NCBI RefSeq assembly: GCF_910592395.1
Contig: NC_088326.1
Span: 813,001-873,000 of the forward strand
Direction of reading: 5' to 3'
Length of the DNA stretch: 60,000 nucleotides
DNA from: Lineus longissimus
Taxonomy: Eukaryota; Nemertea; Pilidiophora; Heteronemertea; Lineidae
Part shown: piece by piece, positions 27,301 to 42,300 of the stretch
How the letters are laid out: every line of letters begins with the position of its first letter
How positions within the stretch are numbered: the stretch's first letter is position 1
The notes under the pieces: model-generated
The model's input: only the letters and a program-made list of their open reading frames with translations
Told to the model about the DNA's origin: nothing
Database searches by the model: none
Program-made: the position numbers and the translations under genes

Positions 27301-30300
27301 TACGTATGATATGCACATCCGTAGGGATATCAAGATCGTACAAGGGTTTCGACAGCAGGGGGATGCCTGACTGGCCAGATGAGTGATGGTTGTATCAAGG
27401 TTTTGAGTCTGATCGAAGATAAACACACCAATATGGTGAATAAGTCTTTATGCATGAGGTGAGCATCCTGGTGGGATATCATTATCAAGATACAGCGGTA
27501 TCATTGTCTCCAGAGGCACAGAGTAGGAAACAACCGACAGAGAGACATCAACTGGTTCCTCCGTCTCGGTGTGAACACAGCTTGGAGACATGCCTGTCCG
27601 AGCAGCAACTGGAGGCATCCCCCTAAGGCATATCCATGACATCTCATTTTCCAACCTCTAAGCCTCCGTCTGTCTCAGAAGATATAATTAATAACACGGG
27701 GTAATCCCTCCGTCATTCTCCGGTGGTACTGACAGCGAGAACACCTCACGTCACATTGGCGATGATCGAGATTGACAGGTCAGACGATCGTACATCGCTG
27801 CAATATCTAATGAAGGGACTGGGAAATGAGTCAATGAAGCAACAGTGGTCTGTAAACATCAGTTTTTGTCTTAAACGGCAAATATTCATTGTTGAGATTT
27901 CAATTCCATGAATGTCTGAAAACCTGTGGCATTTTTCACCCTTTCACGACTCATGAGGTGCTGACCTGAAGTCACAATGGGTTCCTGAAACAATTTTGAA
28001 AGTACTCAGGTCGATCAACATTCTCAAGAAAGTCATGCTATCATTTCGTGACAAAAAAAACGGATCAAATCATCAAAGGTTGTCATAGCAACAACGACAT
28101 TCCGTTAGAAAATGTGAGCTCGTACAAAAACCAAAATAAGCCCACGACGGAAAAATTAATAAGATTAAATTTGTTGAGATGAAAAAGTTACCCACTGCGA
28201 TGTGACAGACAAGAGTAATTTTGAATTCTTTTGGCGTGCAGAGATTCTCAAATGAAATCGCGGCATTAAGAAGAGACAAGCCTCATCTCATTAAATAACG
28301 CAAGATCAAGGGGATGAAAGTGAGCCAAGGGGTGACAGTGAGAGGCTGCTACATGAATCCTTACTTTTTCATTCTCGACTTCTTCCTCCCGTATTTGCCT
28401 TCCGAAGTGTTATACAGTAAACTACCAAATTTTCATCTTTTTTTGTATCTGAGAGTTTTCTCTGTCTCCTCGGGTGCATCACTTAACAAGGTGACCCTGC
28501 AACTAAGGTCACGTTTGGAACAAGCTCTGTGACCTTGAAAACTAGGTCAAATCAAAAACCCTGAAAGTCAGGTCATTCTGGTCGGCTGTGAGACAGATTT
28601 GTATGATCCCTATCATGACAGATTGTCTGACACCAGCCCAGCACGCTTCATCATTTGGATGCATCACCTAACAAGACGGTCCACCAGAAGGCTTCTGTTA
28701 CTAATCTAAACTTGTTGGTCATCACAACTTTGAGAGAGGACATGTCCCCTGGTCCCCCTTTCTGCAGAAACCCTGAATCACAAAAACTCGCACATGCCTG
28801 CAAAAATTCCAACAATCACAAGACGACATTATTTTGAACATTTGTTCTTTAATCCTTGTGGGAAAACACAACGCTGTAGTCTTATTACTATTTGCTGACA
28901 AGACGGACATCGAGGGAAAAAATGTCAACTTAGTCGCTGATCATATCCCGTGAGGCTTGACGACAAACGCAGCTCTGTGGCCAATAACTCGAGGTCGATT
29001 GGCCAGATATTAGATTCGTCGTCAAATCGGATTTGCTCGGTCTCAAGCGGCACAAAACACGAATCGGTAAAAGTCGTCCATGTCCACTTCTTGTGGAAAA
29101 AGGTTTGAGTAACTTGACGGCGGTTATGTTACGGTTCGGTTCGATAGGATGGGAAATGTTTTTTATTGGTTGAATTGTGATTGAGTGTTTTCAGATTTGT
29201 CAGGATACTGGCTTGGTAATGTTTGGGCAGCGTGGCGATGTGCTGGGCAGGGTCGCGATGTGCTGGGCAGGGTGGCGATGTGCTGGGCAGGGTCGCGATG
29301 TGCTGGGCAGGGTGGCGATGTGCTGGGCAGGGTCGCGATGTGCTGGGCAGGGTGGCGATGTGCTGGGCAGGGTCGCGATGTGCTGGGCAGGGTGGCGAAG
29401 TGCTGGGCAGCATCGCGATGTGCTGGGCAGGGTCAGTTAACTCTAAGTCAACCACTACCTCCCAAGGAAGTAATGGAAAACTTCATTAAGAATGTTGAAG
29501 ATGAAGTCTTGCACAAACAAGCGATTTTATAGCTCTGGGTTTACTTGTACCCCAAATCCACTCTCCATTTACCAGGTCAGTCCCTGAATGATCTCTTCAT
29601 TCAGTTGCGGTCATGCAGGCGCAGTGGACACCAAATTGCCACGTCAACAACATTTGCCAGGTCAATCCGCTTTTCCAAAAAGCCAATTCAATAAAAGGAT
29701 TATAGTTTCTGATGGAAAAGCATCAATTGGATTGGAAATCCAGGCAAATCTAAAATTCACAAGGAAGAACAGTCTATTTTGTTACTTTTGGTCACGCAAG
29801 CCGGCTTTTCATAATTCAAAATGTCCTTACCTTTAAGTAGTAGACGAGGAGTTCATTGAGTGAAGGATCTGCGTTCAGGTTGACGAGGAAACATCGCCCC
29901 TGTTCGACCTTGATGCCCGACGTCTGCACTGAGATGCCCATCTTCTCCAACGCTTGGTGGCGCTCCTGAAATGATATGAAAACAAATGTTTATCAAAAAT
30001 CTCTCGCCAAATGAATCTTGCGAGTTCCCCATAGCTGTCAGCCTCAATTTTCAGCAGTCTTCACCAAAATATGGCAAGTAGATATGACATAAGTTGTTCT
30101 GATAGCTATATATATCATAAAGCAGTGATGTAATAACATCTCATCTGCACCGGGAAAGCATTTTGACAACACAGATCTGTGGAAAAAAGGATTGCAATCA
30201 AACTCTGACAAGTGCCTGAAGCCATAGCATTTGTCGTTAGATACTAACTCCCTGCGCTCTTTTCTGTAACTTGACACTAAATAGGACTTCGAAAGGGCGG

Positions 30301-33300
30301 ATATTTTTTCACATCAAACAGAACCCGTGTTGGTTTCCCCTCACATTGGGAAACGCAACCCTGGAAAAGTTCTTTTCAGACAGCTAACTTCATTTGTGGG
30401 AATGGATGCATTTTCTAATGTTTGAGACTACTGAGGTATCGGTTGTGTCACCTAACACTGTGAGGTAGGGTTAAAATGTCAGCCAGAACCGAGGCAGTAA
30501 TGTGCAAAAATGCAGCTACACCTGATGTTATACCTTTTTGTTATTGAGATGAAAGTCTGCGATCTCACTGGTCAGGAAAGGGGACAGAAGCACGACTTTC
30601 TCATGACATCCTGTCACACCTCACGCTACATGAAAATGCTTTCGCCTTCAACTCATTCAGTTCTCACATCAAAAGAGTCCGACACAATGTAGTCATAACT
30701 ACCATACAAAGTCAATAATAGACGGAAGTACATGCGACCTCTAGCTCACGTTGATGTTCTCTTACCCAAGAGTTATGGCCGTCTTACGCAGCGCTAATGA
30801 GAGGGGAAGAGGTTAGCTTCACGCTAATAATCCTGGTTGTGGATTTACAAACAAATCATCTGATACTGTAGCTGTTTATCAATAGACCAAGGACGCGAGG
30901 TTGCAAGGTCACATGGATGCACTTTGTGGAAGGGAAAATCTCATGCCTAACTGCAAACGTAACTCAGTCAAAAACCCGTCAATTGACTAGTTTGAGGTTG
31001 GTCAACTGCTGACTTTCCAACTTCTCCAAGTCATCAATCAAGCCAGAGAAGATACACCAACCCTGAGTTACTTGAAAATGCAGCACCATCCCTCATTACC
31101 AGCGTCATGTCACTCTTATATCTCTCTAATTTTCAAATCAGCCACAGTCCACAGCTAATTAAGGAATAATCAACCACTTAACTTGTAAATTTAGAGTCTG
31201 GTTTGAGAAAGTTACACACTCAGTGATGTAAATTGAGATAAGAGCTAAACAGTACAAGACGTAAAGTAAAAGAGGGAAATCATCAGAAGGGCAATTAGAC
31301 TCCTCATCTTTGCATCTGAATCTCAGATTACGCAGTTTCAACAGGACTTTCCCCAGTCACTGGACCATTCCCTATGCGAGTCACTCCACCGTGCTCTGGA
31401 ACTCCAACTTTTTTACTGATGAGATCACTTCAGAGTGTCGTAGGTGTTGTCTTGAGAGACAAGATCCTCTCAGGAGAAGGAGTGGCTCAATACAACAGTA
31501 ACAATCTGATTTAAGGAGTTAAACATTCATTTAGTCTTTAATGGCTACAGAATAATTCATTTCACATCAGGGGAAAGACTAAAGAGCAAGGTCACCTCAT
31601 CAGAGATCGGAACTCAAAATACTGATGTTGCCCCATGAGAATCCACCACCCGATCTCAAGAACGTCGCCTAAATCTCCACCAGTCCCTCGCCACTTCATC
31701 AAAGGTCGAGCCCACTCCAGTCCCACTTGTCATCGTGCTTCATTCCCTTGTTCGTTCCCCGGCACATAATCAATATGGCCGCCATGGAGCAGGTCGTAGA
31801 CCGTCGTTAAACTCCCATGAATCATTGTAGTTTATATTGTAGATATCTGGCGCGATTTTGGATCGAACGTCGAAACAAGTTTTGTTTGATGACGAGAGAT
31901 GAGGTTTTGAGTGGCCATCTATCATGCCGGAGCCCAGGAGTTACAGGCCACCCAGACGATTCTTCTATACCATCAACATTATCTTGCGTACCACTACAGT
32001 TAGGTGCCAATTGGGTTAGTACAGTCCATTTCACGCGAAGTTTTAAACATATTTATCAAGGAACGATATCTCAAATTCAGGCTCTTGCCAAACCAGACGC
32101 TACTCTTTCAAACTTTGAATAATCAGCTCAGGCAAGCGATTTCAGCGTCTGCTATTAATCTGAACGATTCCATCGATGAAATGAGTTGATAATATTGGGG
32201 AAGATTTTTAATTAAGTTTCAGCAAAGGAGATGGTATCATCATATAAGGTATACGAATCATCGGGATGCGGTGAATTGACTGACGTTGATGAGTTTTTAT
32301 GACAAGTTGTGCCTTTTTTTTTTTTCAATTAGAGATTGAGGCCTTGGAAGAAGACGTCAAAACAGGCAGGGGACAACACTTCAGATACCATTTCAACCTA
32401 GGTTTAGCAACTCAGGCTCTCCACCTCAGGATAAGAGCAGCAAGTAGTTGACATACTCATTCGAGTTTGTCACGATTCTGTCCACTTAGCGAAAATATGA
32501 TTACGCCAATCACCCATTGAGACGTTCTACTATTGCATGATGGATAAGTTGTGGAGGATGTATTGTGAGCTGAGAGTAACCGGATTAGGGGCCGAATGGA
32601 ACATACTTTTAGAGAGTTGGCCAGTTTTTCGTTTCTGTTATATTCTGGATCTGCAGACAAGGATAGAATAAATGAAAACCATTGAATGACAACTGCTCCC
32701 CGACCCCTCAACCCTGACGTGACGCTATCCATTGGCCACACTACTCCCCCATGTCAACCGAAGAAAACATCTTCTCCATACTTAATCGAATCTTTGATCA
32801 AGAGATACCTATCTAACTCTAATCGAATCACGTGATTCAATCACTGAAGCCTCACTCGAGTAAAACAAATCTAATCCTCGTTCGAGAAGCGTTCCGTATT
32901 CAACAATGGAAATTACAGTTGTTCACTCGGTGACAGACCCAGGGGCTTGTAACCATCCGATTGACATCCTCGATTCAATCAGATGCATGTATAATGTTGC
33001 CTATTTGTTAACTCTTTGATGTCTAGCTATGGATGCAAATGATGAATTTCGTTTTCGGTCGGGGAGTTGGCTGTGCAGAAAGGAAAACAGTGGTATCAAG
33101 CAGAATCATAATCAGGGATAAATCTTCCGTTTCCTAAATGCATCCGAATCTCATCCACCAATACCAGATCGTCTGGAGCCCGGATGGCGGAATGGCCACA
33201 AAATATCAACATAAACGGTACAGCACATAATGCACCGTTATTACACCATAAGCCTGTCAAATGAACAGCATGATTTAAGGTCCTGTCCGGTACTATTGCG

Positions 33301-36300
33301 TCTTGGCGGGCATAAAGATCTTTCCAAGATTGGACGAGATCGAATTGGGGCACGAACGGCTGTTGGTAGTTTTGTGGTCAATTGTAAGATAGTGACGCAC
33401 AGGATGGTTTGGTTTACCCTGAATTATTATCGGCCAATCAATGGCCAGGAAACCTGACTGTTTTTAATCTGCAAGGATGCGTGAATCGATGTGGTCATTG
33501 TTTAGGATTCAGCTTTCTCAGAAGACCATCCAGTCCTTATCCAGCGAACCCAAGGATATTATTCCCTAACCAGCACTAAATCTGGCCGCAGCATGGAGGA
33601 AATTACATCAGGGATCCAAAAGTGCATTTTATATCCAACCGGCACTAAATCAGTTCTGCAGAAGCCAATCATTACCTGAGGCCCAGGGTCGCATTTCATG
33701 ACCAACCCACACTGCATCACAAAAGTACCGGTGCTAATATTACCACTGCTCTGTCAATAAAAGCTTATAACTGGCAAAAAAACTCACATCAATCTGATAT
33801 TGTGACCACAAGTGACTCCGCCCTGCATACTAACTACGTGAGTTCGTCTGCTCGACTGATGTTTTCTTGTCAAATGAAACGAGGCGTTGTTATTGGATTG
33901 CGTAATATCGTGATGAATAGACTCGAGATTGGGAAATGAGTACCCGTGCTTTAACAGGAACAACCTCAACAAATCTGTCAAGATAAACACATCAAACTGG
34001 GGCAGAGCAGACAAGTTGGATGTTATATCACATGCTGCTAGTTGACCGCGCTTCAAACCTCTTCCCACAGCTATCTTCAGTGCTGTTTTTCACAACAGAA
34101 GGTCTTTCAACCAATCTACTCTCACCTTTTTACGTATCGTTACAAATCACTCCTTTCAATTCTTTGAAATCTTAGACCAGATAGCAACTCGAATGATGGC
34201 AACTGTTCCAGTTCAGAGCTGAGGGCAATGATTTATCATTTACTCATCTCAAAGGATTCACCACAGAAATCATTTATTTCTTTTCATTCCGAAACAACGT
34301 TATTGATACCACATTAGAAACATTTTGACAGTGAATTATGGGAAATTTGACGTCAAGAGTCGGAAATTGGCGTGTTTTCAGTCGTTCTGTCTCGAATTGA
34401 AGTGATGTACGGCTGCCAGTCAGGAAAACGGATAAGGTTGGCATGCGTCTGTGGTTTAATCAGATATCATGATGTCTCCATTTTGATACATAGCAGAAGA
34501 TAGGACACAAAATGGTTGAGACAAAATACTGGTACCATAAATCATGATGGCTATAAGGGCCCTCCATCTTGTAGTGTACTTTAGTAGATCTATCAAGCAA
34601 GTTAAATGAACTTTAGCACGTCACAACCAACAGCTTAGCATATGATTCATGATTTAGAGCCCGTATTTTTCATCTTTTATTACTGAGTAAGGTTTCGTCC
34701 ACGTTTGAGAAATGAAGGATCATCAAAATATCATTAGATCAAATTTTCTTATGTTAAGGAATGTTACGCATGCAATGTTGACAGGTCATAAATCTTGGAT
34801 AAACTCCTGATGACAAGTGAAATCTCATCATTACCATAACTACCAGGATGAGTGGCTATGACTCAGTCTGTAACAAGATGGGTAGAGCCTCCTGGTGCTC
34901 AAGAGTGGAACAGATAGTCTTGTGACAAGGAAGCTCGGTCCCATGAGTGGTCATGTTACCGGGGTTCCACAGTAATCAAATCACCTACCGCATGGATGCG
35001 TTCTGTCTCGGTGAGCTTCTCCTCCCAAGTCTTGGTCATGTCCTTGAAGAGTTTCTGCGTTTCCTCCAAGCGTTCCTCAATCTCTCCATTTTGTTTACTC
35101 TGAAGAAGTCAACAAATAAACTTCAAAGGTCTTCTGGTACGAAATTTAAAGGAAATAGCATGCAGGGATTTGAAGCAAAAACATCTGTGACCTGTCACAG
35201 CAAAACGAGTAGATGTCACACAAAAGATGAGACAAAATGACACCAGGAGATAATGGAAGAAATTGATGTACTCGGATTTCACAAAAGGCAGACAACAAAG
35301 AAATGAACAACCAGTTTGTCTCAATTGGCCAAGCTCAGAGCGACATACACCTGGTTTTGCCGCAACAGGTCACATTTGATCGATTTTATTCGATGGTACC
35401 ACATGTAGCCAAGGTGATAGTTGTTTTCCGACAGAAGTTCAAGTGAGTTATCAAGGTCAACAATGTCAGTTTTGAGAGATATCCACTTCATGTCAAAATG
35501 AACTTCGTTTTGGGGTAAAATGTACTACTTGCGGAATTTTCTGAAAATAGCCACATACATCTTTCGAGGGCTTCAGCCTCACCTGAGCCTCATTGAGTTT
35601 CTTCTTCAAGTTGTCGACCTCCTCCCGAAGTTCCCGTATAATACGAGCGTTGGGATCTTCATTGACCACGGCGTGATTGACAATACGTTTCGCCCGGTCG
35701 GCATATCGCAATGTCGAGAGGGTCTCCTCGTAGTTGTCAGCTGCCGGACTCAGGGTGGCAACCATGACAGTTTTACTGTTGCCTCCAAGGTTGTCCTGGA
35801 AGGAGACAATATGAACATCAACTTTGTTGAGAACGCAAGGATACTTTGAGCAGGATTATGAGCCTAGCTTTGTTGGGGTGACTTCACCTATCCCAGGAAT
35901 GGTGGTTCTTGTTGTACCCGAAAGATATTCAGAGAAATATTCTTCAAAGATCTTGCAACCTCCATATTTACATTTTGCGAGTGACTGTAGAGTGTCAACG
36001 GAGATCTTTTGATCAGACAGAGCTGTGATTATTATCGCAAACTACAGCGATTGAAACAGTCATTTATGTGGCGCTATTGTAAAGGTAACTTACCTTTAGT
36101 AGCCATGTGAGCACAGAGTCCCTATACGGTACGAACTTATTTTTACTGCTCTTCCCCGATTGGTCGGCAAGGGCCGAGATAACAAGCCCAAGAGTCGTCA
36201 ACGATCTGAAACAGACAAAATGATGATTATTCGTCTTCAAGCAGCTTGTCAAACTCATAAAAGACTTGCACCATGTCACTGCTATCAACCACGCTCGCAA

Positions 36301-39300
36301 AAACAGCCGCCTTCTATCAATTTTTCATAGAACTATATTGTAGATGGTCATTTTTCTATAGTTGCGATGTTCTAATACCAGGAGACTCCCTGTACGCACA
36401 GGCCATAGATGCTCCAAGTAACTGATGATACAGACACGAAGACACGCCAATTTGTCACCATGATTCCGTGTCTATGAACTGAGTAGGATGTGGCACTAGT
36501 GACTTACTTGTTTATATTGCTCCCTTCCTTCAACCTCTCCCCCACAGCACCAGTCTTCTGAGCACGCTCGCTTCCCGCCAAATCCACCAAACTCAGCTTG
36601 CTCACTTTCTCACCAGTCACCTAAAAAGAGACAAAAAGATGCATTTGAGACAAAAAATAATTCAGGTCAATTCACAACTGAAAGTTTCCCATCAGGAAAA
36701 TGACATTCTTATTCAGTTAAGGCTGAAAAGAAGCACAAGGCTGACCTTTGTACCAATTGGACACAAAAGTTGCTTCACATCTTGAAGTAAAATAACACGA
36801 AGAGCTGAAAAGAAAGATGCAACACTTGCTTGAAACTTCAACATTCTTGAAGAACTCACAACAAAGTTACACCAGCAAGCCACAGGACTACTGAAAGATG
36901 TTATGCCCAAGCAGGGTTAAGGTTGTAACCCAAGGACACACACCTAAGCTAACATGTCTGGATCTTTGTATGCTTTGGCCTTGGGCAGCTTGGAGCAACC
37001 CGTGGACAATAGCAGCCAGTCTGGGCCGTATTTACTTTACCGGTACTATTCCTGGGCCCAGCAGTGTTCCGGGTGTGCGAGTGTTTATAGCGCAAATTCA
37101 CCAGTGGAGTCTCCAGTGCAGAGACACACAGAACGACAATGAAATTTCACTGGCAGACCTATTTTTAGTGGAGGTGTCTAATAACGTCCTGTTCAGCCTA
37201 ATAAATGTTGGAGATATATTTAGTTTTGACGGGATATCTTTCACTTTTCAATGAGGACACAAAGTTTGTCGGAGGTGCAAAAGTGATGGCAGATGTTGCA
37301 GTTAATGGATTTTGACGATATTTTTAGCGGGATTCCTCCCCAAAGTTGGCAAACCATAGGTGATGGATATCAATGGATTCTGAATGCACTCACTTGCTAT
37401 TTCAATTGGGATATGAAACCTCTAAGGGCTGCGAAAGTGATGTTGCCTCTGATGGATTTTAAGATATTTTAGGACAGGTTCCATTGACAATATTTCTCCA
37501 GTTCTGAATTCTGACCAATGGGGGAAGCAGTGCCAAGCCATAGACCATTTTATCATCGATATTCATAGGACAAGGAACTCTATTGTGTTTTGATTGGGAA
37601 TTCATTACTTCCGCTATCCCAGAGATGGTGGGCGAATGACAGGAACAGCCGGGAGTGGACCTGGATCTGAGCAGATTTCCAGTTGTGGAGGAGATATGTC
37701 GTAGGATGTCACACAGGTGAAGTAGGCAATGAACAGAGGGATATTAGAGAGAACAAGCAGGAATTACTGGCTGGAAACAGAGTAAGAAACTTTGTTATTG
37801 TCGGGACTCTACCAGCGTTTTTAAGGGACAGATGCTGCCTTGTGTATCTGAGATATAGACTCAGCAAGTTGCAAAGATTTCGAAGTATACAATGCCAATT
37901 GATCTTGATCTCATGATCTTGACCTCTAATTGTCATATCTTAAGCCCAAAGCAAACTGTCAATCAAATGACAATGGGCCCTTAATGTTATGACTGTTTTG
38001 TCAAGGTGTCTTACCAAGCTTGTTCTAACTTCAGGTGCACGTTTAATAACTATGAAATCACAAACATAAACATCTCAATCAGCTTGGGGAAGTCAACTCT
38101 AGCCTTGAAGCACTAAATAAATAGGCCTATCATGTTTATATACTTTGTATACATTCCGTCCTACATGTGCATAGGCAGGTATAGTAGTTTGAGTCAGAGT
38201 GCTGAGTCGGTAGGCCCACACTTTTGCAGTGTGCATGTGGAAGTCTTGAAGACCTAGGTTTACACTAAAACTGGTGAGTTGCATTCCGACTCTTGCTTGG
38301 ACCCAAACTTCCCAACACCATCTGCTGTGACAGCTCATCCTCTAATAACTCGGCACGACCCTTTCTGAATCTGCTGAGACAGCTCATCCTTTAACAACTC
38401 GGCATGACCCTTTCTGAATCTGCTGAGACAATTCATCCCTTAACCACTCAGCATGACCCTTTCTTAGAAGGAAATACCCTCCCGTGTTGGGGAGTAAGGA
38501 TACCATAGCTCTGTGGAGGCTATGATACATGCCCTTGTTGTAGAATGATAGGACTATGGGTTCACATTGGGGCACCACATTGGGTGTGTCGTCCTGATTG
38601 GCAGCGAACAGACCCTTCAACAGCATTCAGTGATAAACAACCCATCTTTCTGTCCCTATTGAGCCGCCAGCCCCAGCACAAGTCAGGTCAAGTTCAACCA
38701 CATTTCAAAACCATCAAGCAATTTCTTCAGGATCATAGGTCGCAATTTGTCACAATCTTTTGCCTAATTATCACCTAATTGAGCGAAGATATCTAGAAAA
38801 TGTGACATGCTATGAGAAGAACTCGTTGCTCAGGCTGGCTATACAGGTTAACACAACCACCAACGCACGCCAATCTTTCTACCAAGGACAGCCAAACATT
38901 CAGTACATCTGAAAGAAAGAGTAACATTTGGCAGAGCTCAAGCTTGTGAAACCTAAGACAGTCAACTTGCAGCAAGTAGGGCACCTGTCATCATTGCTTA
39001 ATCAAAACAAGATTTCCTGTAAGACAAGACATGTTATTCTTTAGGCTTGGACCTAGGCCTACTGGGTAGTGTTGGGTTGCAATGTTGACAACATTACATG
39101 AGCAGTGCGAAGGTCAGTCGGGACTAACAACTCTCAGATGGTAAGATGTTTCACTTTTCTTTCTTTTTTCCATTCACTGGGACACAGTATTATGTCAAGG
39201 GCCTTTGGCCAAGGCGGGGGAGTGCTTTGTTTCAAAAGCATGAAACATAGATGTTGGCAAGGGAATCCCTAAGGGGTGGCAAAGAAATAGCGAAGTTTTG

Positions 39301-42300
39301 TGTCAAAGATTCTAATCTGACACACTGCTCACATCACGACTGGCTCACCCCTTGTTGGCATGAACCAGACATAATTTTATTTTTACACCAAAAATATCGG
39401 AAATCAAAATAATTGGAAAAGAACGCATTCGACCTACATAGCTGGGTCTGCATCAGGCATCATCTATTATAATTATAGCACAGAGGCCAATGCATGGCTA
39501 CAGTGTCATACAGGAACTATGATTCAGCTTTGAATCAACATCCAGGCCAAGGAAAACTTTGTATTCGATTCACTACTGACGGCGCCACCAATTATAGCAC
39601 AGAGGCCAATGCATGGCTACAGTGTCATACAGGAACTATGATTCAGCTTTGAATCAACATCCAGGCCAAGGAAAACTTTGTATTCGATTCACTACTGACG
39701 GCGCCACCATGTTAAACTGACCACAATCATCAAGATCATAGATGATAGTGATTGGAAAAGAACAAAAGCACATTTGAACCAGAAATCATGTTACTATCGG
39801 TATACATCGCGTTCCCGAACAAACTTAAGCAAAGGAACTTGACCCCCAAAATACATGACCTTATCTTATGAATGTGCACCACGAGGATCTTTTTAGACCT
39901 GGCCTCACTTTATCAATGGACTTGAAACAACATGACATCAACTTCCGCTCGCTGAAAATGTAAGTGTCATTTCTCACTGGGAAACAAACAATAAAATGCG
40001 TAGGCCTAATATAATTGTCCTATCATAAATGATTACTTCACTGTGATAAAATTCCTGACGCATTGTTCCATTAGCGATGGTAGATGTAGGGGTTTGTTCC
40101 GTGAAATCACATCCGTTAACAAAAACAAAACAAAACCACTTTGACTTTCAGTTAACTAGGATTATATCTTACTAGTGCATTCAGGAGTGGATTACACCCT
40201 CAACTAGAACTAGGGAACTCCTTTTATTGGGCAAGTAGCATTTCATTTTTAAAGTTCTTTCTTCCTCTTTCCATTATTTCAGGAATTCAAGAAGGCCATG
40301 TCATCAAAATGAAGTCAACCTGGCCCAGAACAGGACTCTGTGTTGTGTGTTGAGACCCAATTGAAGCAACATTGGACTTCATCAACAGTTTAACTTTCAG
40401 TGGTTCAGAATGTCCATGGTTTCAATAGCTTGACTTTGTCACAATTCTTCATTTTCTTCCTTTTTTTATACTTTCAGGTATCAAGAGTGACAACAAGACT
40501 TCCAACCACCAACCATTCAAACAGAAATTTTCGTAAACAAACTAGACTCGACCTCCAGCCTGAACTGATGTAAGTATCCACTCTACTCAGCTATACGGAC
40601 ATTTAAAGGACGTTTGGGGTCCCTGAAGGTTCAATCATCTCTGTTATAACAAGAACTTTACTTTGTGAGAGACATGATTCGACATAAATTTTATCTTTTC
40701 AGGTTTACAAGCACAACATAGCCACGGACGATCAAAGTAAAGTCATACCATGATACTGAGGTGAGATAAGGGGAAGTAAAATCGACAACTAGGATCTTGT
40801 AACTTTCGTATCAACTGATATCCTCCCGTGCTTCCTGTGCAAGATATTTCGAACGGGCTCCCATGCACACAGCGAGTCTTCCACGGGATAGGCTGACTTG
40901 AGGATGTAAACTGAGGATTCAGGAAATGTATGTCGATGACTTAGAGATTCAATGTTGTAGTGACTGGACTCTAACAAAGCCTATCTCAGGATGTTTCGAG
41001 ATTCAGCCAATCAAAGCCTACTGACATCTGCTGATCAGACAATAAGCTACACGAGAATGACTAGTCAGTCAGGAGTTGAGAGCTTCTCATGATGCTTGGC
41101 CAATATATTTATTCATTCAAAAGCAAAAGGACTTGTTCATCAGGCAACCAGGATTCATGCAAAAGGATTTATTTATCAAGCAATCAGGATTGTTCATTAG
41201 GTAATTAGGATTCTTCATTCAAAGGTAAAAGGATTCTTCATCAGGCAATCAGGATTCTTCACAGGCAATCAGGATTCTTCACAGGTAATCAGGATTCTTC
41301 ACAGGCAATCAGGATTCTTCATCAGGCAATTAGGAATATTCTGTTCATTGAGCATTTCATTGGCAATTAGGATACATTCATCAAGCAATCTAGACTTTTC
41401 TTTAGTCTTGTATTCAGGATAGCTGAGCATTTAACCTGCACACAAGGAGTACAGCAATGTGGATACTATAGCATGATGCACACATTCTCAGAACAATCAG
41501 AACATGGGGGATAGATAACATTCGAGAAGGTGGGAAGGATATGCTGTTATAAGAACTGATGAAACCAAATGCTCACTGCAGTGAGTAGCATTCATTTCGA
41601 TATCAAACAAACAAACATTCTTGTGGTAGCATTCACTTGAACAACATTCGAAAAGTTTTCGTGTCTACCGTGTTGAAGTCTCGCTGGAGCAGTGAGGTAT
41701 TAACCTTACTCTGAAAACAAAATAACATACAGGTATACATGATCGTGAGAGAACTCTACCACCAAGGCTAGCGCTGGGAGAAATATTGACATGATTTTAT
41801 CACTGGAAAATCCATAAACGGCGGGATATTCTGGTGTTTGAACGAGAGACTGATGACGTTTATGATTGGCAAGTCTAACAAATAATGAAGTGCTATTATC
41901 TCTCCTATTACTGAAGGTACTCGATAGCAGACTGTGGAACACTTTCGGTATAAACATTCGGAGGAAAGCTGCTTTGAATTGACAATAACGCAAAATGAAG
42001 CTAATCACGTCTTTCGCGAAGATCTGCGTTTATTTTGGCATCGTCTGTGTGACCTGCTGCCTCATATGCAGTCAGGCCGAAAACTTGGAGGATGACTCAA
42101 ATATGAACAGTGGCGTCTCCTATCAGGATCTTCAAAGAACTAATCAAGGGAGTAACTTCGGTGACATTGTGCTGAAAGTCATACAAAACTTACGACAAAA
42201 TCAAACATTCTATTCTTTGCTCAGGTTGAAGGGACTAAATTCGAAACCTGCTCAACAACTTTTGAGGCAATCTGAGGTCTTAAGACAGTATGGCAGTTTG

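Larger units (their letters stand above)
7944..29830 (-). other. Giant KIF13 intron (21.9 kb) between linker and FHA exons
   Basis: The flanking exons join exactly in frame (VYYLK to DRTLVGR), so this is one intron. Contents seen: minisatellites at 8.04-8.56, 10.31-10.76 and 29.22-29.43 kb; a 151-bp duplication at 11.4-11.8 kb; diverged tandem repeats at 14.1-14.4, 17.3-17.8 and 27.25-27.49 kb; and an A/T-tract repeat at 21.9-22.1 kb. No additional gene is recognised. The remaining stretches are unremarkable AT-rich sequence with only short, uncharacterised open frames. Confidence 0.85.

Noticed and set aside
29129-29532. Several overlapping frames of 87-115 codons on both strands
   Set aside because: All lie over the 20-bp minisatellite and are open in every frame; no coding signal.
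36898-37254. 118-codon plus-strand frame in the KIF13 host intron
   Set aside because: No domain, no upstream signal and no neighbours; length is within chance for this region.
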